Source: CAZKWG01 sp964615375
GTDB lineage: Bacteria; Myxococcota_A; UBA796; CAZKWG01
Direction: 5' to 3'
Assembly (NCBI GenBank): GCA_964615375.1
Contig: CAZTOW010000019.1
Span: 1 to 64,000, forward strand
DNA: 64,000 nucleotides
Shown here piece by piece: positions 34,058 to 42,116 of the stretch. Position 1 is the stretch's first letter; every line of letters starts with the position of its first letter. The notes below the pieces were generated by a model, which did not search any database, was not told the DNA's origin, and saw only the letters and a program-made list of their open reading frames with translations. The translations under genes and the position numbers were made by a program.

Positions 34058-35617
34058 GTGCTGCTGGCGCTGCTGCTGGCCTGCGGGCCGCCGGAGATCC
34101 CGGAGGGGGCCGTGGACGCGCGCTACACGCTCACCGATCTCCACGGGGAGGTGGTGGGGGAGGCTCGCCTGAGCGCGCGGGAGGGCGGGCGGGTCGAGCG
34201 CTGGGCGCTCTCGCAGGACGACGCGGAGATGTCTCTCCAAGCACGCCTCTCGCCGGAGGGGAGCTGGGAGGCGGTCGTGGTCTCCAACGCGCGCTGGGAG
34301 CGGTTCGCCCTCTCCCGGGAGCGGGGGAGCTGGTCGCGCTGGCGGGGGCTGCTGCGCGAGGGCGGGGCCCTGACGGCTCCGAGCGTCGGGATGGCCGAGG
34401 GCTACGCCGAGGACGCCCTGCCCGGCCCGGAGAGCAGCCTGCTGGCCTGGTCCCTCCTGCTGGACGACCGCTCGGGTCAGCTACAAGCCCTGGTGGATCC
34501 GCGCACCGGCCGGGAGGTCCCTTTCCGGCTGGAGTCGCGGGAGCAGCGCGCGCTGGCCGACGGGCGCCAGGCCACCCGCCTCTTCGCCTGGACCGGCAGC
34601 CAGGGCCACACGATCTGGGTGGACGAGGGCGGGCGCCTGCTGGCCCTGGACGGCCTCGCGGGCTCGCTCCGCGCGACGCTCGACGGCTTCCAGGTGCCTG
34701 AGCTGGCGGCCTCCCCCGAGCCGGACGCCGAGGTGGAGCCGCTCACGGTCACCCGGCCGGACGTGGTCCTGGGCGGGCAGCGCGACCGGCCGCGGGGGGG
34801 CGAGAGCCGGGGATCGATCCTGCTCATCCACGGATCGGGGCCGGGCGATCGGGACGGGGACTACGGGCCCGTCCACGCGGGCGTGTTCCGGCAGCTCAGC
34901 GCCGCGCTGGTCGCCGAGGGCTGGGAGGTGCTGCGCTACGACAAGCGCGGGGTGGAGCAGAGCCAGCCTTCGGGCGGCGGGGAGCTCGAGAGCGCCACCC
35001 TCGACGATCTCGTCGCGGACGCCGCCGCCTTCGGCGCGCTGGGCGGCCCCTGCCGGGTGGTGGTGGGCCACAGCGAGGGGGCCGCCGTCGCCGCGGCGGT
35101 GGCCGGGCAGGATCCCGCGGTCCAGGGCGTGATCCTCCTGGCCGGGCCCGCCCGGCGGCTGGACGCGGTGCTGCTGGACCAGCTCCCCCTGGTGCTGCGG
35201 GCGCAGGGCGCCACCGAGGCCGAGATCGCCGGGGCCGGGCGCGCCCAGCGGGCCTCCCTCGCCGCCCTGCGGCAGGAGCGGGAGGGGCCGCTCTCCAAGC
35301 TCGATCCACGGCAGTCCGCCTGGCTCGCCAGCCACATGCGCCACGACCAGACCGAGGCGCTCCGCGCGCTGCGCGTCCCGCTGCTGGCGATCTACGGCGC
35401 GGACGACCTGCAGGTCCCCCCCGCCGCCGAGGTCCCGGTCCTTCAGGCGGCGATGGGTGCCAGGGCCGAGATCCACGTCCTGCCCGACCTCGATCACATG
35501 CTCTCGCCCACGCGCGCGCCCCTGGGGCTCGGCGCCTACCACGACCCGGATCGGAGGCTGGATGCGCGGGTGATCTCAGGGATGATTGAATGGCTGGGCA
35601 ATCTGGTGTGCCTGTGA
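34058..35617 (+). CDS. Lipoprotein alpha/beta hydrolase
   Basis: A 519-residue protein. The lipobox is right at the start (MLLALLLAC). About 230 residues of beta-rich unassigned sequence are followed by an alpha/beta hydrolase domain with oxyanion motif LIHGSGPGDRDG, nucleophile Ser339 (GHSEGA), acid in YGADDLQV and His in LDHML. The arrangement resembles secreted DUF3887/YpfH-like esterase-acyltransferases. The GTG start is 2 bases after the permease stop, so it belongs to the exporter operon; it may act on the exported lipid or peptide. Confidence 0.85.
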   Translation: MLLALLLACGPPEIPEGAVDARYTLTDLHGEVVGEARLSAREGGRVERWALSQDDAEMSLQARLSPEGSWEAVVVSNARWERFALSRERGSWSRWRGLLREGGALTAPSVGMAEGYAEDALPGPESSLLAWSLLLDDRSGQLQALVDPRTGREVPFRLESREQRALADGRQATRLFAWTGSQGHTIWVDEGGRLLALDGLAGSLRATLDGFQVPELAASPEPDAEVEPLTVTRPDVVLGGQRDRPRGGESRGSILLIHGSGPGDRDGDYGPVHAGVFRQLSAALVAEGWEVLRYDKRGVEQSQPSGGGELESATLDDLVADAAAFGALGGPCRVVVGHSEGAAVAAAVAGQDPAVQGVILLAGPARRLDAVLLDQLPLVLRAQGATEAEIAGAGRAQRASLAALRQEREGPLSKLDPRQSAWLASHMRHDQTEALRALRVPLLAIYGADDLQVPPAAEVPVLQAAMGARAEIHVLPDLDHMLSPTRAPLGLGAYHDPDRRLDARVISGMIEWLGNLVCL

Positions 35618-35673
35618 TGGACCTGCCAAGCTCTTGCGAGATCATCATGGTACATTGAGTTCGAGGGGTAGCC

Positions 35674-37269
35674 ATGGCCGCGACCAGAATATACCTGGGT
35701 TCCAGTGAGGGACGACCGCAGGCGCGCAGGACTGAGAGCGCCTCGCGGGTGCGAGGCCCAGCGGTAACGGACTTCGGCGCCATCAGGCCGCAGCAGGACC
35801 GGTTTCCTCATCAGCAGGAGATGGAGGCGCTCTTTGGCCATGATCTCTCTCAAGTGACGGTAGAGCTCGGGCGGACTGCCCCTTTTGGGTTGCGCTGCGC
35901 CGAGGGGGCCACGGACGGACGGACACTCCAGATCGCCTCGACCTCGCCCTCGAAGGGGCTGATCGCACACGAACTCGCCCATCGCTTTCAGTTCGCGAAC
36001 GGGCGTCCGAAGGGCGAACGGACGCTCGCGGGTGCGGGTCTGGGCCCTGCCGAGCTGGAGGCGGACCGCATCGCCGAGCGTGCGGAGGCTGGAGGGCGTA
36101 TACAGGTGCGCGAGTCCGCGACCGCGACGATACACGCCTCCATCAAGCCAGAGGATGTTGCCGGGGAGATGAAGGACGAGACCTTCACGTTGACCGATCC
36201 AGCCACCATTGGCGGCAAGAGCTTCCCGGCCGGGACCGAAGTGCGGATCTTGTCCTGGACCAACACATCGCACAGTGTCGAGGTGTACCTTGACGAGCAG
36301 GTCACGATCCCGGGAGCAGGATGTTCGGGTCCGCGGACGACCACGCAACGTCTGACGGGCAATGTCGATAAAGCGAAGCTGCGCCCCGTAGGAACGCCAG
36401 GGGATGGCGTAACGGACTACGTGAACAACCTTGAGACGCTCCGACTCAATATCGGCGCGGGTGAGGCAGCGATGCGCCACCCGGACGCTCAGAGGCCCGG
36501 CGAGATGACGCGCCTCCAAGGGCTCCAGGAAAATCGTTACGTCGCGATCAACAAGGCGCTGATCCAGCAGAAGATGTACAACAAGTTCGACGCAGAGATC
36601 AAGAAGTGGTCGGCGTCCTACCCGACTTACTTCGGCTTCGAGCCCTTGGATCCCAACCTCGTCAAGTCGGTCCTGTTCCAGGAGAGCCGAATGGGGACCA
36701 CCGGCCCGTTCCTCAACGTGAACGGGCATGAAGTCAACCAACCTCCCAATGTCATGCAGATGGTGGACTCGAACGGGTACGCGCTATCCAAGATGATGCT
36801 CGAGGACGCGGACCTGCAGTACCTGGTGGCCAGACACGGGCTCCAGAACATTCTCGTCGATCTCGAGACCAAGAAGCTCCGCCTGAAAACCCTCAACAAG
36901 CAATCCACGCTCACCCCCGCAGAGCAGACCGAGAAGGCGGCCCTCGAGCTCCTGAAGGAGAATGGCGGCTGGAAGAACTGGGAGCCGTTCTTCCAGAGTT
37001 ATCCTGGTTTCGCTGCTGCACGCTCCGAGCTCATCCCCGATCCGGACGCGCAGGGCCAACATGACCAGACCTACGAGTTCTGGATCCGGGCCGGCATCCG
37101 CTGGCTCTGCGAGAAGCGCAAAGAGGGTAACTTCTCCACATGGGAGGAGACGGTTCGAGCCTACAACGGCAGTGGCCAGCGAGCCAGGGAGTATCGAGAC
37201 TCGGTCACTGGACGAAGAGACGCTGCCGCAACACAGGGCGCAGCAGGCCGGACGCTGACGGTAGATTGA
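35674..37269 (+). CDS. DUF4157-SH3-like-lysozyme/transglycosylase fusion, candidate eCIS effector
   Basis: A 531-residue three-part protein. Residues 40-150 are a DUF4157 domain: IAHELAHRFQF (His99, Glu100, His103) with a downstream ELEADRIAERA supplying the likely third zinc ligand. DUF4157 is known mainly as the N-terminal module of cargo of extracellular contractile injection systems. Residues about 160-245 look SH3b-like (FPAGTEVRILSWTNTSHSVEVYL). Residues about 325-510 resemble soluble lytic transglycosylase/lysozyme domains: VLFQESRMG with catalytic Glu337, NVMQMVD like the GLMQLMP loop, and AGIRWLCEKR...RAYNGSG (496-501). GC counted by hand on two lines is 57-58%, against 78% on a line just upstream, suggesting transfer. 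There is no signal peptide. GAGGGG precedes the ATG. The stop overlaps the next start (TGATG). Confidence 0.82.
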   Translation: MAATRIYLGSSEGRPQARRTESASRVRGPAVTDFGAIRPQQDRFPHQQEMEALFGHDLSQVTVELGRTAPFGLRCAEGATDGRTLQIASTSPSKGLIAHELAHRFQFANGRPKGERTLAGAGLGPAELEADRIAERAEAGGRIQVRESATATIHASIKPEDVAGEMKDETFTLTDPATIGGKSFPAGTEVRILSWTNTSHSVEVYLDEQVTIPGAGCSGPRTTTQRLTGNVDKAKLRPVGTPGDGVTDYVNNLETLRLNIGAGEAAMRHPDAQRPGEMTRLQGLQENRYVAINKALIQQKMYNKFDAEIKKWSASYPTYFGFEPLDPNLVKSVLFQESRMGTTGPFLNVNGHEVNQPPNVMQMVDSNGYALSKMMLEDADLQYLVARHGLQNILVDLETKKLRLKTLNKQSTLTPAEQTEKAALELLKENGGWKNWEPFFQSYPGFAAARSELIPDPDAQGQHDQTYEFWIRAGIRWLCEKRKEGNFSTWEETVRAYNGSGQRAREYRDSVTGRRDAAATQGAAGRTLTVD

Positions 37270-38102
37270 TGTGCCCTACCTCAGCCCTACTCCTGTTGCA
37301 TGGCCTCGGCTGTGCTCGACCGGCTCTCCCGCCTGCGGAGCCCGAGCCCACGACCGCGGAGCCCGAACCCATGACCGCAGAGCCGACTCCAGCCCCTGGC
37401 CCACCAGCGCGGCTCCTGGAGACCGAGGCGCTCTTCCCCCCCGCCCCGGCCCGAGACTCCGCGCGACCGGCCAGCACGGCCCGGCTCTCCAGCCGCGCCC
37501 GGTCCGAGGAGGCGCCCAGGATGGACCGGGGGCCTGCGGAGGCAGGGGTCGAGCTCTGGACACGCTGTCAGTCGGGGACCTGCCTGGACGTGCTCGTCGA
37601 TACGCGGAGCGGGCTGACCCTGCTCGACGCCGAGGGGCTGGGGGAGATCGACGTCGAGGCCGGCCATTGGCTCGAGCGACGCGCCCGGATCACCTACGCG
37701 GACGACCAGATCGTCTCCGCGCTGGTCGCCGAGTCGAGCTTCACGGGCGGGGCGCACACGGTCAATGATCTGCGTTGTCAGACCTGGGACCGGGCCAGCG
37801 GCGCGCCCGCGCGCGGCCTCAGCGCAGGGCGTTCACCGGAGGCGCTGCGCGAGCTGGTGGCGAGGCGACTCCCGGATCCGATGGAGCCCCCGCTGGAGCT
37901 GGACGCGCGCTTCTGGGAGGCCCCCCCGCTCCTGATCATGGATGGCAGGCTGAACCTCTGCCTTCCGGTCATCTATCCTCACGCAGGTTCGCTGTGGATT
38001 CTCCCGCTCGATCCATGGCCGAGCGGCGCGGCGCCTCGAGCGCCCCAGCCCCTCACCCCGTCGGACGCGAGCGCTCCCGCTCCCGCTCCAGGCGCGCGCT
38101 GA
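37269..38102 (+). CDS. Lipoprotein with RsiV-like (DUF3298-type) domain, candidate immunity protein
   Basis: A 277-residue protein: lipobox LHGLGC (Cys15), a Pro/Glu/Thr-rich tether (AEPEPTTAEPEPMTAEPTPAP), then a domain with SSFTGGAHTVNDL (158-167) and IYPHAGSLWILPL (235-247). This GGxH...Y(A/P)xAG pattern is that of DUF3298, the extracellular domain by which RsiV binds lysozyme. The ATG overlaps the stop of the lysozyme-like effector gene. A periplasmic lysozyme-binding lipoprotein would be a logical immunity factor, but its high GC, unlike the effector, argues for a separate origin. The last 50 bases overlap the convergent gene at 38053. Confidence 0.75.
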   Translation: MCPTSALLLLHGLGCARPALPPAEPEPTTAEPEPMTAEPTPAPGPPARLLETEALFPPAPARDSARPASTARLSSRARSEEAPRMDRGPAEAGVELWTRCQSGTCLDVLVDTRSGLTLLDAEGLGEIDVEAGHWLERRARITYADDQIVSALVAESSFTGGAHTVNDLRCQTWDRASGAPARGLSAGRSPEALRELVARRLPDPMEPPLELDARFWEAPPLLIMDGRLNLCLPVIYPHAGSLWILPLDPWPSGAAPRAPQPLTPSDASAPAPAPGAR

Positions 38103-41100
38103 GGCGGGCGATGCGATCCGACAGGTCGTCCTTCCAGCTCTGGGGGTGGTGCTCCGACATCTGGAGGGTCTGCTGGTAGCGCTGGAGGGCCTGGGCGGGG
38201 CGGCCGAGGGTCTCCAGCGCGCGCCCGCTGGCGAAGGCGTCGCCGGGCTCGAACTCGTGCCGACCCCGCAGCTTCAGCACGCTCAGGATGAACCAGGGGT
38301 CCATCTCCAGCAGCTCGGAGGTGAACTGCTGGTAGCCGCAGCACAGCCCCTGCATCGGCCCGGCCTTCAGGCGGGGGAGCACCTGCCGGGCCAGCCCGCC
38401 CGCGCCGCCGCGCCACAGGCAGGCCGCCGCGGTGGTCCGGTCGAGCAGGCTGAGCGCGCGCGAGGCCTGGATCTCCGGCGCCAGGACCATAAGCAGCTCC
38501 ACCCTGGCTTGTATCACCTCCAGGTGGATCAGGCGGCCCAGCACCTGACCGTCGATGGGGGCCGGGTGCAGGGCGTCGCGCAGCGTGGAGAGCAGCAGCT
38601 CTGGCGGCAGCGTCGGCAGCGTCTTGACCAGCGGGCTGTCGTTGTTGAGCTTCGTGAGGCCGCCCGCCAGGTCGTAGACCCCGTCGTCGTACCAGCGCGA
38701 GGCCATGAGCGCGCGCGGCTCGCCCTCGGAGCGCACGGCGGCGCCCATGTCCCGGGCGAGCCCGACCACGAAGTCGTAGACCCGGGCGGGGAAGTCCAGC
38801 TCGCTCCGGTGGCAGTAGGGCTCGTAGGGCAGGATGTCGCCCTCGTCGGTCAGCGCGACCAGGCAGCGGCCGACGACGCGGCGGTCGGGGCCGCGGGCGT
38901 AGATGACGCGCTTGTTGATGTCGGCGGCGTTGACGACGGCCGAGAAGAAGTTGACCCCGCCCGGGGACAGGCAGGTGTTGAAGTGCGCGCCCATCTGGAG
39001 GATCTCGACCGGATCGGCCTCGAAGCTCAGGGTCACGGGCTCGCCGCCGGGCAGGTGGGTGGTGAGGGAGCGCTCGCCCAGCCAGGGCTCCAGCTTCACG
39101 CCGCGCGCCCGGAGGCGGTCCAGGAAGCGACGATTCGGCGTCTCCTCACGCAGATCCCAGGGCGGCGGGCCGGCGCGGTGGCGCAGCACGCGCCAGGCCA
39201 GGGTCTGGATCTCCTTGGAGGTCTCGCCGAGCCCGCCCAGGGCGCGCCAGAGGTCGGGGCGGTCCGACCAGTCGGGGAGCGTGTTCACGCCCAGGGCCTC
39301 CGGCAGCACGGCGGCGACCTCGACGCGGGCGGCGCCCAGCAGGGCGTCGACGAAGGCGGTGGCGGCCAGGGTGCGGGCGCGCTCGGCCAGCTTGCGGCGT
39401 TGGCCCTCGCTGAGCGCGCGAGGGGTGGCGCGACGGTCGCGGAGGTTCTGCAGGCGCAGGCTCAGCGGGGTCTCGCCGTCCTCGGGCCGGACCCGCGCCT
39501 CCAGGGCGGCGATCTCGCGGTCCAGGGCCTCGTCGGGCGGGGCGAGCTCGTCGATGGCGCGGCGGGCCCAGCGCTCGGCCTCCGGCCACCAGCGGGCGAG
39601 ATCCTCGAGGGCCGGGCGGAGATCGGGGTGGATCTCGTCGAGCCAGGGCCCCGGGATCCGCGGGTCCGGGCCCCGGAGGCTCCGCCCGCGGCTCTGGAGC
39701 AGCAGCGTGGCGCGCCCCAGCTCCACCAGATCGGCGTCCCGGACGGCGCTCAGGCGCTCCCCGTGCCCGCGCTCCTCGAACCAGCACACCGCCGGCGGGA
39801 GCGAGCTGACCTCGTCCAGCAGGTTCTCCACGATCAGCCGGAGCCGCGCGTCGGGCATCACCCGGGCGAGCGCGACCAGCGCGGCGCGGGCGTCGTTGTT
39901 GAGCCAGCGGGTCCCGGTGAGCCGGAACAGGCGCCGGGCCAGGGCCGCGTCCTCGGTGTGCTCCAGGTTCAAGGCGATCTGCCGGCACTCGTCGGTGCCC
40001 GGCGGGCACGGCTCGCTGTCCAGCCAGTCGTAGAAGCGCTCCGTCGCGTGCTCCTTGGACTCCAGCAGCGTGTCGTCGGGCTCGGGGAGGTCCAGCCAGT
40101 GCTTGCGGGCGGGCATGGGCGAGATCCGCACGCTCCACAGGGCCAGATCGTCGGTCCAGGGGTTGAGCCAGCGATCCAGGCGCCCCGCGGCGGCGGCCCG
40201 GCGCAGGGAGCGGGCCCAGCGCGCGACGTGTCGACCGAGGCGGGGCCCCTCCTCCACGCGCGTCCAGGCCACCAGGAAGGCCGCGGGCGCGTCGAAGCCG
40301 GTCACCGGCCGCAGCAGCGGCAAGGCTGACAGCAACATCGGCCCCATCCGCTCCGAGCGCGCCACGGCCATCACCGCGTCCAGGATCTCGTCGGGGCGCC
40401 AGGGGCACGGGGGCGCGGCCTGCAGGTCGAGGATGCGCGCCCGCACGCTGTCGCGCCAGCCGTCGGGGAGCTCCCTGCGCCGCTTGCGGGAGGGCTGCCG
40501 CTCGGGGAGCTCCGCCGCCGCCGCCTCGATCTCGGCGAAGCGGCGCCACCAGACGACGTTCTCCTCCACCTTTGGCGAGAGCAGGGCCAGGGCCTGGAGC
40601 CCGCGTCGCCGCTCCGCGCGCGGCTGGCTCACCAGCTGCAACAACATCGCGCGGCGGATGCCGGCCCAGTCAAAGTCCTGGTCGCGCGGCCAGGCGCCCT
40701 CCTCGTTCTGCCCGTCCACCCGCTTCAGCAGCATCTCGCAATAAGCGGCGTGTCCGCGCCAGGCGCGGATCCCCTCGGAGTCGGGCAGGAGCAGGTCGAG
40801 CACGGGCAGCAGGCGCTCTCGGCGCTCCTCTCCAGAGAGCGAGAGCAGCACCATCGCCAGCAGCAGCCCGTCGGGGCGCTGGAGCAGCCGGATCCACCGC
40901 GGCGCGTCCTCGGCCAGCCCGTCCAGCAGCTCCCAGATGCCGGCGGGGTCCGCGGACTGCCGCCAGCCCAGCGCGCGGACCAGCGGCCCGAGCTCGGCGG
41001 GCAGGGCGCGGGCCCGCTCCTGGAGGCGCGGCTCCCACAGCTCGGTGGCCCAGGGGTCAGGTGCAGGTGCCCCCCCATGCAGCATGTCGGAGAGCAGATC

Positions 41101-41388
41101 CAGCATGAGCTGCGTGCGGGCTCTCCAGCGCGCCGGGGGCTCGTCGAGGACGCTCTCCAGCACGGCGAGGTGATCCCGGTGGATCTGGCGCAGCGCCCAG
41201 CTCGCCCGGTGCAGGCGCTCTCCGTCTACGCGCAGCTTGGACGGTCCGTCTCCCGTGGGGACGATCTGCCAGGAGAGCGCGCCCTCCTCCCGGCCGAGCG
41301 GGTAGCCCCGCAGCCAGCCCAGCTCCGTGGCCAGCAAGAGACGGGCGCGGCCGGGATCGTCGCGAGGGCCAGGATCATGGGGGCGCAT
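38053..41388 (-). CDS. Large uncharacterised cytoplasmic protein, 1111 aa
   Basis: No signal peptide or membrane segment. The first about 700 residues are helical and Trp/Arg/Leu-rich, without recognised motifs. A distinctive block near 800-900 reads LQMGAHFNTCLSPGGVNFFSAVVNAADINKRVIYARG, then RVVGRCLVALTDEGDILPYEPY; the His...Cys pattern and following strands recall PcfJ-like domains found in large proteins of Myxococcota and Planctomycetes. The C-terminal about 50 residues form a TPR-like pair (ALETLGRPAQALQRYQQTLQMSEHHPQSWKDDL). ATG 41388 lacks a clear ribosome site, so the start is uncertain. Function unknown. Confidence 0.78.
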   Translation of the reverse strand: MRPHDPGPRDDPGRARLLLATELGWLRGYPLGREEGALSWQIVPTGDGPSKLRVDGERLHRASWALRQIHRDHLAVLESVLDEPPARWRARTQLMLDLLSDMLHGGAPAPDPWATELWEPRLQERARALPAELGPLVRALGWRQSADPAGIWELLDGLAEDAPRWIRLLQRPDGLLLAMVLLSLSGEERRERLLPVLDLLLPDSEGIRAWRGHAAYCEMLLKRVDGQNEEGAWPRDQDFDWAGIRRAMLLQLVSQPRAERRRGLQALALLSPKVEENVVWWRRFAEIEAAAAELPERQPSRKRRRELPDGWRDSVRARILDLQAAPPCPWRPDEILDAVMAVARSERMGPMLLSALPLLRPVTGFDAPAAFLVAWTRVEEGPRLGRHVARWARSLRRAAAAGRLDRWLNPWTDDLALWSVRISPMPARKHWLDLPEPDDTLLESKEHATERFYDWLDSEPCPPGTDECRQIALNLEHTEDAALARRLFRLTGTRWLNNDARAALVALARVMPDARLRLIVENLLDEVSSLPPAVCWFEERGHGERLSAVRDADLVELGRATLLLQSRGRSLRGPDPRIPGPWLDEIHPDLRPALEDLARWWPEAERWARRAIDELAPPDEALDREIAALEARVRPEDGETPLSLRLQNLRDRRATPRALSEGQRRKLAERARTLAATAFVDALLGAARVEVAAVLPEALGVNTLPDWSDRPDLWRALGGLGETSKEIQTLAWRVLRHRAGPPPWDLREETPNRRFLDRLRARGVKLEPWLGERSLTTHLPGGEPVTLSFEADPVEILQMGAHFNTCLSPGGVNFFSAVVNAADINKRVIYARGPDRRVVGRCLVALTDEGDILPYEPYCHRSELDFPARVYDFVVGLARDMGAAVRSEGEPRALMASRWYDDGVYDLAGGLTKLNNDSPLVKTLPTLPPELLLSTLRDALHPAPIDGQVLGRLIHLEVIQARVELLMVLAPEIQASRALSLLDRTTAAACLWRGGAGGLARQVLPRLKAGPMQGLCCGYQQFTSELLEMDPWFILSVLKLRGRHEFEPGDAFASGRALETLGRPAQALQRYQQTLQMSEHHPQSWKDDLSDRIARLSARLERERERSRPTG

Positions 41389-41477
41389 GGGGCCCGGATA
41401 GCACGGGGGAGCCGACGCGGCACCCGATCGCCAGCGCCCCCCTGGACGAGCGGCCTCCCGGTGACGAGCTTTTCCTC

Positions 41478-42116
41478 ATGAGCACGCCCAGGATCGCGGT
41501 AGGGACGCTGCTGCTCGCCCTGGTCGCCGGGGGGGCCTCCGCGTCGGTAGCGTCGAAGCCGAGCCCCCGCGCCCTGGACGCGGCGATGCGCAGCCTGGAG
41601 TGCGCGCGCAGCCGCGGCCTGGTGGCGGAGGACAGCCGCTGGCTCACGATCATCGACTACAGTCTGCCCAGCACCGACGAGCGCCTGTGGGTGCTGGACC
41701 TCCAGAGCGGCCAGGTGGCCTTCCACGAGCGCGTGGCCCACGGCCGCAACACGGGCGATCTGAGCGCCGAGCGCTTCTCCAACACAGACGGGAGCCTGCA
41801 GTCCAGCCTGGGCGTCTTCCTCACCGCCGAGACCTACGTGGGTGACAACGGCTACTCGCTGAAGCTGGACGGGCTGGAGCCAGGGGTCAACGATCACGCC
41901 CGGCGACGCGCCATCGTCATGCACGGCGCGCCCTACGTCAGCGACGACTTCGTCTCACGGACCGGCCGCCTGGGGCGGAGCTGGGGCTGCCCGGCCCTGT
42001 CGCAGGCGGTGGCGCGCGAGGTGATCGACACCATCCGCGGGGGTACGCTGGTGGTCTCCTGGTACCCGGACCCCGCATGGCTCCAGAGCTCGTCCTTTCT
42101 GCGCTGCTCGCCCTGA
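41478..42116 (+). CDS. Secreted L,D-transpeptidase, YkuD_2 type
   Basis: 212 residues with a signal peptide (GTLLLALVAGGASA). The family blocks are clear: HGRNTG (89-94), SSLGVFLTAETYVGDNGYSL, NDHARRRAIVMHG (His149) and GRSWGCPAL (catalytic Cys171). Such enzymes form 3-3 cross-links in peptidoglycan or attach lipoproteins to it. The coding end overlaps the next L,D-transpeptidase start by 40 bases in another frame. Confidence 0.9.
   Translation: MSTPRIAVGTLLLALVAGGASASVASKPSPRALDAAMRSLECARSRGLVAEDSRWLTIIDYSLPSTDERLWVLDLQSGQVAFHERVAHGRNTGDLSAERFSNTDGSLQSSLGVFLTAETYVGDNGYSLKLDGLEPGVNDHARRRAIVMHGAPYVSDDFVSRTGRLGRSWGCPALSQAVAREVIDTIRGGTLVVSWYPDPAWLQSSSFLRCSP

Noticed and set aside
35620..35673. 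A promoter (TTGCGA ... TACATT) just before the DUF4157 gene
   Set aside because: The spacing between the two boxes is 11 bases, too short for a sigma-70 promoter. I could not find a better pair.
35674..38102. A complete eCIS operon around the DUF4157 gene
   Set aside because: Neighbouring genes encode an ABC exporter, a hydrolase and a large unknown protein. No sheath, tube, spike, baseplate or AAA+ ATPase gene of an eCIS is visible in the window.
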